Below are positions 42,916-51,720 of a stretch of 64,000 bases of DNA, piece by piece. Each line of letters begins with the position of its first letter. The stretch's first letter is position 1. The notes beneath the pieces are model-generated. The model was not told where the DNA came from. It did no database searches and was given only the letters and a program-made list of their open reading frames with translations. Source of the stretch: Serripes groenlandicus (Eukaryota; Mollusca; Bivalvia; Cardiida; Cardiidae); assembly GCA_031761405.1 (NCBI GenBank), contig JASEVX010000001.1:43613587-43677586 (forward strand). Reading direction: 5' to 3'. Both the position numbers and the translations under genes were made by a program.

Positions 42916-43093
42916 CTTCAGTAAAACTAAATTAGAACTCACTTGAAATGAAATAACAATTATTATTGCATAAAATCTATGTTTTAGGCCCGCTTAAGGG
43001 ATACAGAAACATTGCAAAAGCCGGGCGTAAACGGCGAGAAAACGTGTATAAACAAAGCGATTCTCGCGCGTACGTGCCGTTTCAGACCGGTTA

Positions 43094-43343
43094 GATGTTT
43101 TACATATGCATTACCCGGGCACCGTTACTTAACAAAACATGGACGCTGCATCTCCCCTAGAATAGGAGCAATTTGTTGGGTTAACAATAACATCAGCTTC
43201 TTTAACTCGATAATCGGTAACATGCACTAGATTCACAGTTAAAGAGCATAAAATAATCCAAAACCATTTATTTAATTCGACCCGTGTCGAGTCAGCGATG
43301 ACAACCTTGATGTAGGCCCGGTTCGTGGATATGTAAAACATTA
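43094..43343. repeat. Possible TIR element, CpG-rich
   Basis: GATGTTTTACATATGCATTA...CCCGGGC at the left and GCCCGGTTCGTGGATATGTAAAACATTAC at the right form an imperfect inverted pair of about 27 bases. The interior and the sequence just upstream (CTCGCGCGTACGTGCCG) are CpG-rich compared with the window. Confidence 0.4.
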
Positions 43344-43356
43344 CTTGTTTACTTTA

Positions 43357-43382
43357 TGACGTCACATGTGTTTATGACGTCA
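43357..43382. promoter_or_regulatory. Two CRE/ATF-like sites in tandem
   Basis: TTTATGACGTCACATG occurs twice in a row; each copy contains the full TGACGTCA palindrome (43357-43364 and 43375-43382) and an adjoining CACATG. Confidence 0.45.
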
Positions 43383-43484
43383 CATGCGTTATCGGGTCAT
43401 GTTCATCGGCGGTTATCGTACAACTGAACGTTACAGCGGACTGTATGTTGGATGTTTGCTCTTATTTTATGCAATAATAGCGAA

Positions 43485-43614
43485 AATACACATTTTCTCG
43501 GGCGTGAACATCTGCGGACGCCCTTAAATGTGTTTATGCCCTCGTGCTTCGCACTCGGGCATAAACACATTTTGCGGGCGTCCGCAGATGTTCACGCCCT
43601 CCAAAATGTGTATT
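43485..43614. repeat. GC-rich foldback element
   Basis: Arms of about 60 bases: AATACACATTTT, GGGCGTGAACATCTGCGGAC, GCCC, AATGTGTTTATGCCC on the left are inverted on the right with few mismatches. The loop is GTGCTTCGCAC. Probably a small palindromic transposon. Confidence 0.85.
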
Positions 43615-43625
43615 ATCCCTATATT

Positions 43626-43747
43626 ATTGAATCAAGTTGAAAACATTGTGGCAAAGGGAGAAATGGCTCATTATGAAAACTTCTGCTTTTACCAGAATGT
43701 TCTGAAGTCAGTGGTGTCAGAAAATATCTGTGTGGAGAAGGATTAAG
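43626..43747 (-). repeat. TTAA-1 MITE, right half
   Basis: GTTGAAAACATTGTGGCAAAG, TGGCTCATTATGAAAACTTC, GTGTCAGAAAATATCTGTG, GAAGGATTAA. Confidence 0.65.
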
Positions 43748-43771
43748 ATTAACTGTGGCTTGCCTGTCATG

Positions 43772-43987
43772 ATATCCCTTTTTCCACATACAACAAATCT
43801 GCAGCAGACGCCTTTTTTAACATTCTCACAAAAATATGGAAACTGTCCGTAAATAAAAGTTTAATTATTGAATACAGTTGAAAACAGTGAGGCAAAAGAA
43901 GAAATTGCTCATCTCCTTTTGCCACACTGTTTTCAAATGGCCTATGTAATAGAGGCGTCTGAAAGCCTTTGTAAGTGGGAAAGGGAT
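43772..43987 (-). repeat. TTAA-1 MITE, old
   Basis: ATCCCTTTTTCCACATACAAC, CTGCAGCAGACGCC, GAGGCGTCTGAAAGCC, AGTGGGAAAGGGATA. Confidence 0.78.
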
Positions 43988-44141
43988 ATACAAGCTTGAT
44001 GATAAGGGACTATTGTTAACTTATAATGACATGTCATACCTGGCCTTGGCATTCAGTTGTAACAGACTGACCAGTATCCTGCAGCTCTAATTTCTCATAT
44101 ATAAGTGTCAAAACTTAATATCATAATACCAATTTTGAAAT

Positions 44142-44371
44142 TTAACCCTTTCCCACAAATCACAAAAAATCTGCTGCAGACGACTTTGAAAACATCAGGG
44201 CAAAACTATGGAAAATCTTTTTAAATGAAGGTATAGTTACCCCAAAAAGTTGAAAACATTGTGGCAAAAGGAGAAATTGCTCGCTTTGAGCAATTTCTCC
44301 TTTCGTCAGTGTTTTCAAAAGTCGTCTGCAGCAGAGGCGTCAACAAGGGTCTATATGAGGGAAAGGTATAA
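44142..44371 (-). repeat. TTAA-1 MITE, full length
   Basis: TTAACCCTTTCCCACAAATC, CTGCTGCAGACGACTTTGAA, perfect hairpin GAAATTGCTCGCTTTGAGCA, GTCGTCTGCAGCAGAGGCG, TATGAGGGAAAGGTATAA. Confidence 0.9.
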
Positions 44372-44385
44372 AAGTGCCAAAACAT

Positions 44386-44513
44386 AACAAGAGCAACGTG
44401 TACGGCACAGACGCTCGACTGATACAGAAAACCTTAACCGGACGACCACGCCGCCGACGACGACGCCAGGGTCATGACAATAGCTTTCGTTTTTTCAAAA
44501 GTCGAGCTAAAAA
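44386..44513 (+). mobile_element. HEL-like element H7 (minimal, 128 bp)
   Basis: AACAAGAGC, 5' hairpin CGTGTACGGCACAGACG, subterminal GCTCGACT / AGTCGAGC, a CGCCGCCGACGACGACGCC repeat, and end CTAAAAA. It has the full class layout without a tandem array. Confidence 0.8.
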
Positions 44514-44541
44514 TCATAATACATGTACCACTTTTGAAATT

Positions 44542-44750
44542 TTAACCCTTTCCCTCATATAGACGCTTTCTGACGCCTCTGCAGCAGACGGCGTTTTGAC
44601 AACATAGTGACAAAAGAAGAAATTGGACAAAACGTGCAATTTCTCCTTTTGCCACAATGTTTTCCACTTTTTATAATGGATAACCTATGTTTTGACGAAA
44701 TATGTTCAAAGTCGTCTGCTGCAGAATTGTCGTATGAGGGAAAGGGTTAA
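44542..44750 (+). repeat. TTAA-1 MITE, 209-bp inverted-core variant
   Basis: TTAA both ends, perfect termini, TTATAATGGATAACCTATG in place of the usual core, as at 13486. Confidence 0.95.
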
Positions 44751-45187
44751 CCAGCAAAAGGTAAGAAAGTTAAATGGCTTCATGCAATAAAATATGCACC
44801 ATGACTGTAGAAAATGTCATACATTTTATCATAATTGATTGCCCCTTCTGACATACAACCAATCTTTGGTAACATTAAGGCAAAAATATTTTCAAAAATA
44901 ATGAACGCAGACGCATTTTGATGCAAATTAGCAGCCGACAACTTTTGAAAACATTGTGGCCAAAGGTGAAATTGCTCATGATGAGCAATTGTCCTTTGGT
45001 AACAATGTTTTAAACTTTATTTAACAATTAAGCTATCTTTCATGGAGATTTTTTCAGGTTTTTGCCACTATGTTTTAACAAGTGTTAATCCCTACCATTT
45101 ACCCGATATGATACTTCTGAGCATTTCAGAAATCTTTATTGAACAGTATGATGGACGCTCTGATTACAAGTTGGCTGCAAAAATTCA
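44751..45187 (+). repeat. TTAA-1 relics and spacer
   Basis: At 44930-45087: AGCAGCCGACAACTTTTGAA, GTGGCCAAAGGTGAAATTGC, AATGAGCAATTGTCC-like arms, TTTGCCACTATGTTTTAAC. Similar to the copy at 23755. The rest is unique. Confidence 0.55.
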
Positions 45188-45325
45188 TTAACCCTTTTGT
45201 AGATACACAAAATGTTTGATGCCTAGGCAGCAGACGACTTTTGGAAAAAATTGCGAGAAAGGGAAGAATTGTTTACAATGAGGTATTTCTCCTTTTCCGA
45301 TATTAAATGTTTTCAACTCTGTATA
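45188..45325 (+). repeat. TTAA-1 MITE, left part
   Basis: TTAACCCTTTTGTAGATACAC, GATGCCTAGGCAGCAGACG, AGGTATTTCTCCTTTTCC; right end absent. Confidence 0.65.
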
Positions 45326-45862
45326 TTGTATACTATAAGCTTTTCAAAGATTACATATTTTATCCGAGTCAGTTTTTAAGGTAAAAGATCAACAAAGATA
45401 TGAAAAAATCAAACCTGTGAGATCCTGAGATTAAAATATTAACACTTTTTAAAGTTTTATGTCAAAATCATTGAACTTCATTGAAAAGCAATCAATGTAC
45501 CCATTAGCCAGGTTTTGCGCGTAATTTGAGCTGTAAAACCCGCCACTGTATCCACTTCGATTGTCGTTTAATTGTAAGCGATCCGACCAATCTGATAACA
45601 AAATCTATTTCATTTTTGCATGTGTGACCCATTGAACAAGTGACCATGCAAACTGAATATAATTTATCTTTAACTACTTGCCCTGTGACAGTTTCATAGC
45701 CACCTGCATAAAAAATATGTGAGGAAACAATGGCAGCATAAAATAATGAAATTACATGTATAACTGTGTATACAATCTCAATAAGGAAATATAGAACAAT
45801 TGTGGGGAAGAAAAAAATTACACAAAACATTTAATTTCTTCTTATCCATTATGTTTTCCAAC
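45326..45862. other. Intronic stretch, nothing coding
   Basis: AT-rich. A frame on the minus strand (45504-45830) has no family resemblance. TTAA-1 hairpin-arm traces near 45795-45860. Confidence 0.35.
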
Positions 45863-46429
45863 TTAACCCTTTCCCACATTTTCAGCAGAAACTATTGAAA
45901 ACATTGTGAAACAAGAAAATGTGTCCATGGAACACGGATGCCCCGGTTGTTAACTATATTTTAAAACGGACGGACGAACAGTTGGTCCAACCTCAAATTG
46001 ATACAATTTTTTAAACAATGATATGTTGATTGTCATTTGTGTGAAGTTTCATAATGATAGGACATCAGGTTCACTAAAATCTAACTTGACCAAAAACTTT
46101 AACCTGAGAATGGAATGGACGAACAGACAGACGAACAGACGGATGAACAGTTGGTCCAACCTCAAATTGATACAATTTTTTAAACAATGATATGTTGATT
46201 GTCATTTGTGTGAAGTTTCATAATGATAGGACATCAGGTTCACTAAAATCTAACTTGACCAAAAACTTTAACCTGAGCGGGACGGACGGACTAACAGACC
46301 GGAAAACTATATGCCCCTCATACCTCGTATGCCGGGGCATAAAAAGTAGAATTTACTCATAATGAGCAATTACTCCTTTTGCTTCAGTTAGTAACTCGAT
46401 TCAATAATTAGTATCTGGGAAAGGGTTAA
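45863..46429 (-). repeat. TTAA-1 MITE split by a HEL-like element
   Basis: TTAACCCTTTCCCACATTTTC, GAAAACATTGTG on the left; TAGAATTTACTCATAATGAG, CTGGGAAAGGGTTAA on the right. Confidence 0.82.
45909..46344 (+). mobile_element. HEL-like element H8 (2 x 169-bp array)
   Basis: Starts AAACAAGAAAATG, 5' hairpin GTGTCCATGGAACAC, subterminal TGCCCCGG (45939) / CCGGGGCA (46332). Two units of 169 bp each contain CAGTTGGTCCAACCTC, GTGTGAAGTTTCATAATG and CAAAAACTTTAACCTGAG, with GGACGAACAGAC microsatellite-like repeats between. 3' hairpin TGCCCCTCATACC...GGGGCA, then TAAAAAG. Confidence 0.8.
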
Positions 46430-46757
46430 TCTTGTCCTTGAACTAAATGACATTTGATGCTTCTGAAGTCGACATCCCTAAAAATCAGTCAAAACTTCTA
46501 CTGTTCGTTTAAACAATGTTTTTATGCAGATTTCCACAGTACTTCACTTAAGCTGTATTATCACTATCCTGGATTGGGGCCAAAACGCCCCATATGAGGT
46601 TTTGGGAGACACCACGACCACACATTAGAATTTCGAGAATTTCGAGATGATCCGTAATAATCCTGATGTTCTGGCTCGATCCAGCAGTCTGTTCTGTATG
46701 TTTTAAAATGTTTAATATAACCAGGTCAAATGGAGAAATATCCTGGGACCGGCATGA
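46430..46757. other. Spacer with a short GC hairpin
   Basis: Contains GGGGCCAAAACGCCCC at about 46576. Otherwise nothing recognised. Confidence 0.3.
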
Positions 46758-47108
46758 TCAGGCACAAAGAAGTTATACGCATGTGCAGGGCCGGGTCTCT
46801 ACTGTGAAAGTGGCCAAGAGTACTTCAGGCACTCCAGACCACCGGGGTGCTACCGGGTCTCCACCAGCAACCACCGGGACACGACCTGGGTCACATGGAT
46901 GGACGAGGAAACTAGCCAGTGCGACACATTAAGTGAACTGTGCCAAAATTGGGAACTAACCAAGACTATCCAGGGAGCTCTCTGGGAATGTGAGAATGCA
47001 ATCTTTTTTTGAGTAAAAAATGTCCCAGAACATTTCGATATATATCGGATATTTTTCAACGCGAGATACCTTGACCAGAACAGGGACAGTGAGAATGAGG
47101 CTTTATAG
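46758..47108 (+). pseudogene. Possible coding relic of an unrecognised cysteine-containing protein
   Basis: One frame runs 117 codons from 46758 to the stop at 47106-47108, broken once by TGA at 47010-47012 beside a T7 run. The text looks protein-like: YCESGQEYFRHSRPPGCYRV, WVTWMDEETSQCDTLSELC, and after the stop VPEHFDIYRIFFNARYLDQN. The base content is GC-richer than the surroundings. I do not recognise a family and see no start or splice pair. A gene fragment, a transposon-borne frame or chance are all possible. Confidence 0.3.
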
Positions 47109-47339
47109 CAAGGCATTTCCTGGTAAAATTACCAGTACTACCATAACCTTTATCCTGACAATGTTGACATCCAAAGTAGCCTAGGGGGCAATTTCCACTT
47201 TTCAACACTTTTCCATGATAAACTTAAGAAACTATAAAACTGCTGGCTGTGCTAAAAAAAATGGTAAAATTTGGAGAATGAATTTTTATCTTAGCAATCA
47301 GATACTAAAGCATTCTGGGTACACTCAGAATTGCTGTTA

Positions 47340-47664
47340 AAGTTTTTGGGCCTAGTATTTTCTATCCTGACACAAGCACACAAGTTTTTGGGCCTAGTAT
47401 TTTCTATCCAGACACAAGCACACAAGTTTTTGGGCCTAGTATTTTCTATCCTGACACAAGCACACAAGTTTTTGGGCCTAGTATTTTCTATCCTGACACA
47501 AGCACACAAGTTTTTGGGCCTAGTATTTTCTATCCTGACACAAGCACACAAGTTTTTGGGCCTAGTATTTTCTATCCTGACACAAGCACACAAGTTTTTG
47601 GGCCTAGTATTTTCTATCCTGACACAAGCACACACGTTTTTGGGCCTAGTATTTTCTATCCTGA
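47340..47664 (+). repeat. 42-bp minisatellite
   Basis: Almost eight copies of a 42-bp unit (AAGTTTTTGGGCCTAGTATT plus TTCTATCCTGACACAAGCAC plus AC) with only one or two substitutions. As 42 is a multiple of three, both strands stay open over the array. Those frames are a by-product, not genes. Confidence 0.97.
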
Positions 47665-47872
47665 AGGTGCTGTTGTCGAGTGGTTGGCGTCGGGGATTTC
47701 GAGATCCCTAGTCACGGCACTACGGTCATGGTGGAGTGCCCTTGGGCAAGGCACATTTTCTAGCCTAGTACTGGTTTGTTTACCCAGGGATCATGAATAA
47801 TTAAAATTTAATTGCGCGCTAAATGACCTTAGCTGTCGATGCGCCATAAAACAATATACATTCATAAATTCA
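47665..47872 (+). repeat. tRNA-derived SINE, type B, inserted in the minisatellite
   Basis: Head shortened by an internal deletion between the A and B boxes (GTCGAGTGGTTGGCGTCGG then GAGATCCCTAGTCACGGCAC), intact body, type B tail GCGCGCTAAATGACC, GATGCGCCATAAAAC. Flanked by TTCTATCC(T/C)GA at 47654-47664 and 47873-47883. Confidence 0.93.
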
Positions 47873-47938
47873 TTCTATCCCGACACAAGCACACAAGTTT
47901 TTGGGCCTAGTATTTTCTATCCTGACACAAGCACACGA
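47873..47938 (+). repeat. Remaining minisatellite units
   Basis: One and a half further copies of the 42-bp unit after the SINE, showing that the SINE landed inside the array. Confidence 0.93.
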
Positions 47939-48178
47939 GGTCATACTGCATTACCCACTGACCAAAGCTGGGATCAAACCCTGGTTGCAGTGCATTCACC
48001 CTCTCAAGGCTGATGATCCTAGAACTTCACCAATGTGGCCATTGTCATTTGAAAAAGATCATAAAAATAAGTATTTCATCCTGGAAATGATGTCAACAAC
48101 TGTTAAATCATTGGATATTTTCACAGACAGAAAATTGCAGGCTATTTTCCTGTACAAATCTCTTCTGGAAATGTTTTA
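47939..48178 (-). repeat. tRNA-like SINE head relic and spacer
   Basis: On the minus strand GCAACCAGGGTTTGATCCCAG and GTCAGTGGGTAATGCAGT resemble a B box and A box in inverted order. Low confidence. Confidence 0.35.
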
Positions 48179-48238
48179 ACCCTTCACTTTTGAAGACGCT
48201 GTGACAGTATTGTTTGTAAGAACTATCTAGTTTAACCA

Positions 48239-48423
48239 CCCCCTTTCCATCATACACCAAATTGGCAGCAGATGACAAAATACAATTGTGTCACTAAGGA
48301 AATATAATCATTGAACACATTGTCACAAAAGGTGAAATTGTTTCTAAGTGATTTGTAATTTTGCCAAAATGTTTATAAAATATCATCTGCTGCAGATGCG
48401 ACAGCATAAGGTAAAGGCTTAAA
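48239..48423 (-). repeat. TTAA-1 MITE, old
   Basis: CCCCTTTCCATCATACACC, GGCAGCAGATGAC, CATCTGCTGCAGATGCGAC, AGGTAAAGGCTTAA. Confidence 0.7.
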
Positions 48424-48569
48424 AGTTCTGCAACATAGTATTACTTTTGAAAACATTGCGAAAAAGAAAAATGCCTGAATAAGCAATTGTTTGACTTCTA
48501 CAATGTGATCTAGTTTGTCAGAATAATAATTCAAATTATCCAGGTATTCCATTCTATTGTCTAAGAGGT

Positions 48570-48799
48570 TTAACTCTTCCCCTCATATAGATGCTTTCTG
48601 ACGCCTCTACAGCAGACAGTTTTTTTTAAACATGGCGACAAAAGAGGAAATTGTACAAAATGAGCAATTTCTCCTTTTGCCACCATGTTTTCAACTCGAT
48701 TCAATTATTGTTCTTTCATTTAAAGGGATTATCTGTGCTTTTGCTTAGACGTTTTCAAAGTCATCTGCTGCAGATTTGTTGTATGTATGAAAGGGTTTA
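48570..48799 (+). repeat. TTAA-1 MITE, full length
   Basis: 230 bp, TTAACTCTTCCCCTCATATAG, CTACAGCAGACAG, GTCATCTGCTGCAGATTTG, GTATGTATGAAAGGGTTTA. An 18-bp direct repeat (CATCACATCAGGTATACA) follows at about 48812-48851. Confidence 0.9.
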
Positions 48800-48878
48800 C
48801 AAAGCAGACAACCATCACATCAGGTATACAATCCATCACATCAGGTATACAATATATAACAGAATCGTGGTTCAACAT

Positions 48879-49346
48879 TTAACCCTTTCCCACATATAGA
48901 CGCTTTCTAACGCCTCTGCAGCAGACAACTTTTGAAAACATTGTGACAAGAGGAGAAATTGCTCAAGACAATGAATGAATGAATGTATATTGTTTTATGG
49001 CGCATCGACAGCTAAGGTCATATAGCGCGCAATTAAATTTAATTATTCATGATCCCTGGGTAAACAAACCAGTACTAGGCTAGAAAATGTGCCTTGCCAA
49101 AGGGCACTCCACCATGACCGTAGTGCCGCGACTGGGGATCGAACCCGAGACACCCGGTTTCGAAATCCCCGACGCTAACCACTCGACCACAGCGGATTCC
49201 TGCTCAAGACAAGCAATTTCTTCTTTTGCCACAAAGGTTTTAACTGTTTAGTAATTCTACCTTCATTTTCAGAGATTTTCCAAAGCTTTTTCTAGTTGTT
49301 TTCAAAGTCAACTGCTGCAGATGTGTCATATGTGGGAAAGGGTTAT
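48879..49346 (+). repeat. TTAA-1 MITE split by a SINE
   Basis: TTAACCCTTTCCCACATATAG, CTGCAGCAGACAAC, AGAAATTGCTCAAGACA, then the SINE, then AGCAATTTCTTCTTTTGCC, GTCAACTGCTGCAGATG, GTGGGAAAGGGTTAT. Confidence 0.92.
48971..49200 (-). repeat. tRNA-derived SINE, type B tail
   Basis: Complete on the minus strand: GGAATCCGCTGTGGTCGAG head, GGTTCGATCCCCAGTCGCGG, type B tail ending (ATTC)n. Target duplication TGCTCAAGACA (48960-48970 and 49201-49211) lies within the central hairpin of the host MITE. Confidence 0.96.
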
Positions 49347-49435
49347 CAGTTGAAAACATTGTGGGAAAGGGTCAACAGTTGAAAACATTGTGGGAAAGGG
49401 TCAACAGTTGAAAACATTATGTGAAAGGGAGAATG
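49347..49435 (+). repeat. 29-bp tandem repeat made from TTAA-1 sequence
   Basis: CAGTTGAAAACATTGTGGGA followed by AAGGGTCAA is repeated three times. It combines the inner GTTGAAAACATTGTGG and the terminal GGGAAAGGG of TTAA-1. Confidence 0.9.
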
Positions 49436-49985
49436 CACTGATGCAAGTAGGAATTTCTGCTCTTCTATCAATGCTTTCCTACATGTGCTGCAGAGTTAGT
49501 ATGAAGGCAAAATTTATATTATGAATATATCATTAACTCATACGCATATACCCTACTTGACACATCTGAAGCAAACCACTTTGAAACTATTGTGGCAAAA
49601 GGAGAAAGTGCTGATAGAAAACAATACTGCCTTTTGCTACATTTAATTCAACTCCATTCAATCATTATACTTTCATCTAAAGAGATTGTCCATGTTTTTG
49701 GTTCAGATGTTTTCAAAGGCAGTGTTGAAATATTTGTCAGTTTTTGAAAAAGTGGAAGAGTAGGGACTTCCCACAGTGAACATTCTTATGAAATACATAG
49801 GGTTACAAAAGGGTTTCCGCTTTCATTGAAATGTAACAAAAGCCCACCATGATTGGTGATTATCACTTTAACCCACTAGACAGTAGACAACTGTAGAATC
49901 TTAACAAAGTTTGCAGCAGGACAACTTTTTTGTAACATTTTTCTTAGATTTATATTACAATTAAACACAGTGATATTAGTGCTCA
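49436..49985. repeat. TTAA-1 relic and spacer
   Basis: A degenerate copy at about 49534-49745 (CACATCTGAAGCAAACCAC, GTGGCAAAAGGAGAAAGTGC, TTTTCAAAGGCAGTG). The rest is unique and non-coding. Confidence 0.5.
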
Positions 49986-50155
49986 TTAACCCTTTCCCTC
50001 ATATAGACGCTTTCTGACGCCTCTGCAGCAGACAGCTTTTTGAAAACATAGTGTCAAATCGAGCAATTTATCCTTTTGACACAATGTTTACCACTTTTAG
50101 TCATAGGTTAATTCCATTCAATTATAGAGAATTGTCCTATGAGGTAAAGGGTTAT
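49986..50155 (+). repeat. TTAA-1 MITE with deletions
   Basis: TTAACCCTTTCCCTCATATAG to CTATGAGGTAAAGGGTTAT. Most of both inner inverted repeats on the right side is lost. Confidence 0.9.
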
Positions 50156-50280
50156 TAACACTTTCCCACATACAGCAAATCAGCAGACGACTTTGAAAAC
50201 ATTTTGGCAAAACTATGGAAAGTTTAAATATTGAGTTAGTTGAAACTATTGCTGGAAAAGACTAATTGTTCCTTATAGGG
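50155..50280 (-). repeat. TTAA-1 MITE, left part
   Basis: TTAACACTTTCCCACATACAG, AATCAGCAGACGACTTTGAA, GGCAAAACTATGG; the right end is lost. Confidence 0.72.
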
Positions 50281-50289
50281 ATTCGCTGC

Positions 50290-50760
50290 TTAGACAGACC
50301 CTTCTTATCAAGATGGATTTGAAGGCCTCTGCAGCAGAAGAGTTTTGAAAACATTGTGACAAAAGGAGATTTTAATCTAAACAAGCAAATTCAGAGAATT
50401 CTGGTCCCCCGCCAGGGTCAAGGTCACAAGGTCAAAAAAATTGGTATTGATGGAAAGGGGTTGTCACAAGGAATACACTTGTGAAATATGAAAGCAGTAC
50501 CTATTACGGTTCAGAAGTTATGACCAAGGTTAAAGTTTTTGTGACAGCGTGACGGACGGACTGACGGACTGACTGACGAATGAGAACTAATAGTCCCCAC
50601 GCTTTCGCTAAAGCGGGGGACAACAAGCAACTTCTTCTTTGGCGAAATGATTTCAACTTTTTTCAGTAATTATACAATCCCTTATAGAGATTTCCATGAG
50701 CTTTTCAAGATGTTTTTAAAGTCATCTGCTGCAGATTTGTTGTATGAGGAAAAAGGTCTT
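50290..50760 (+). repeat. TTAA-1 MITE split by a HEL-like element
   Basis: AGGCCTCTGCAGCAGAAGAG and GTGACAAAAGGAGATTTTAAT on the left; AACTTCTTCTTTGGCG, GTCATCTGCTGCAGATTTG, GTATGAGGAAAAAGG on the right. Confidence 0.78.
50380..50621 (+). mobile_element. HEL-like element H9 (short)
   Basis: AACAAGCAAATTCAGAGAATT (5' hairpin AATTC/GAATT), subterminal GTCCCCCGC (50404) / GCGGGGGAC (50613), a short GACGGACTGACGGACTGAC stretch, and 3' hairpin around CCCACGCTTTCGCTAAAGCGGGG. AACAAGCAA is repeated at 50380 and 50622; it may be host sequence or a duplication. Confidence 0.7.
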
Positions 50761-50789
50761 ATCTTGAAAACAGGATAATTTAAATTAGA

Positions 50790-51060
50790 TTTCTAGTTGA
50801 AAACATTGTGGGAGAAAACAGATAAATTGATTAAAATGATTAATTTCTCCAGTTCCCACGATATTTTCAAAATTGTCTACTGTCATAGTATCAGGTAGAG
50901 GGTTGAAGCTTTCGACTGTAAGCCTCCACTAATTGTGATTAAAAAGCAAGAAAGTTATGAACAATTAACTGCTAGAACATCTTATATCCCTTTCCGACAT
51001 ACTACAGAAGACAATGTTTAAATTGCATATCCGTATTGGAAAGGGTAAAAACATCTCAAC
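50790..51060. repeat. TTAA-1 relics
   Basis: Copy traces at 50800-50915 (GTTGAAAACATTGTGGGAG, ATTGTCTACTGTCATAG, TAGAGGGTTGAA) and 50985-51050 (CCCTTTCCGACATAC ... ATTGGAAAGGG). Confidence 0.5.
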
Positions 51061-51234
51061 ATCAAAATAATTGTCATGCCAACCTCAAAGAAAATATAAA
51101 AGAGAAAAAGAGGTCTGAGTATTTTCAAAGACATAAAAAATTGATATGGAATGGTATAAATGTTTTCCTTCAGAAAACAAAACTCTAGACAAATTTTCCA
51201 ACAGAATACTTTATGAAATGACACCTTTAATCCT

Positions 51235-51444
51235 ATTTACCCTTTCCCACAAACAGAAAAGCTGAAGATGGTTACTTAAAAAGCATTTAGGCAAATATAT
51301 AGCAAATCTCCATAAATGCAAGTTTAACTTTTGAATAGAGATGAAAACATTGTGGAAAAAGAAGAAAACACTTATTATAATGAGCAATTTCTCTGTTGGA
51401 GACAAAGTTTTTAAAAGTTGTTTGCGGCATGGGAGCAGGTTAGG
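51235..51444 (-). repeat. TTAA-1 MITE, old
   Basis: TTTACCCTTTCCCACAAACAG, GATGAAAACATTGTGG, ATGAGCAATTTCTCTGTTGG, GTTTGCGGCATGGGAGC. Confidence 0.65.
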
Positions 51445-51526
51445 CCATACCAGTTTCTCATCATGAAAACCTGTAATGAGCAACTACAACACAGGGTATG
51501 ATGATTTAATAAAGAACTATTAGTAA

Positions 51527-51688
51527 CACCTTCCCACTTCCTGACGCATTTTGACCCATCACCAGCAAATGATTAAGGATCAATTTCTCCTTTTGCCACA
51601 ATGTTTTCAACCCTATTCAATAACTTTAACTTTCATTTATTGAAATATGTCGTCTGCTGCAGATTTGTTGTATATGGGAAAGGAGTAA
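51527..51688 (+). repeat. TTAA-1 MITE, shortened
   Basis: CACCTTCCCACTTCCTGACG, TCACCAGCAAATGA, TTTCTCCTTTTGCCACAATG, GTCGTCTGCTGCAGATTTG, GTATATGGGAAAGG. Confidence 0.75.
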
Positions 51689-51720
51689 AAAAGATGAACT
51701 CCTCATATCTTGAGTTCAGC

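Noticed and set aside
47291..47711. Long repetitive frames on both strands (LGLVFSILTQAHKF and CACVRIENTRPKN repeats)
   Set aside because: A 42-bp minisatellite unit is a multiple of three, so open frames on both strands are automatic.
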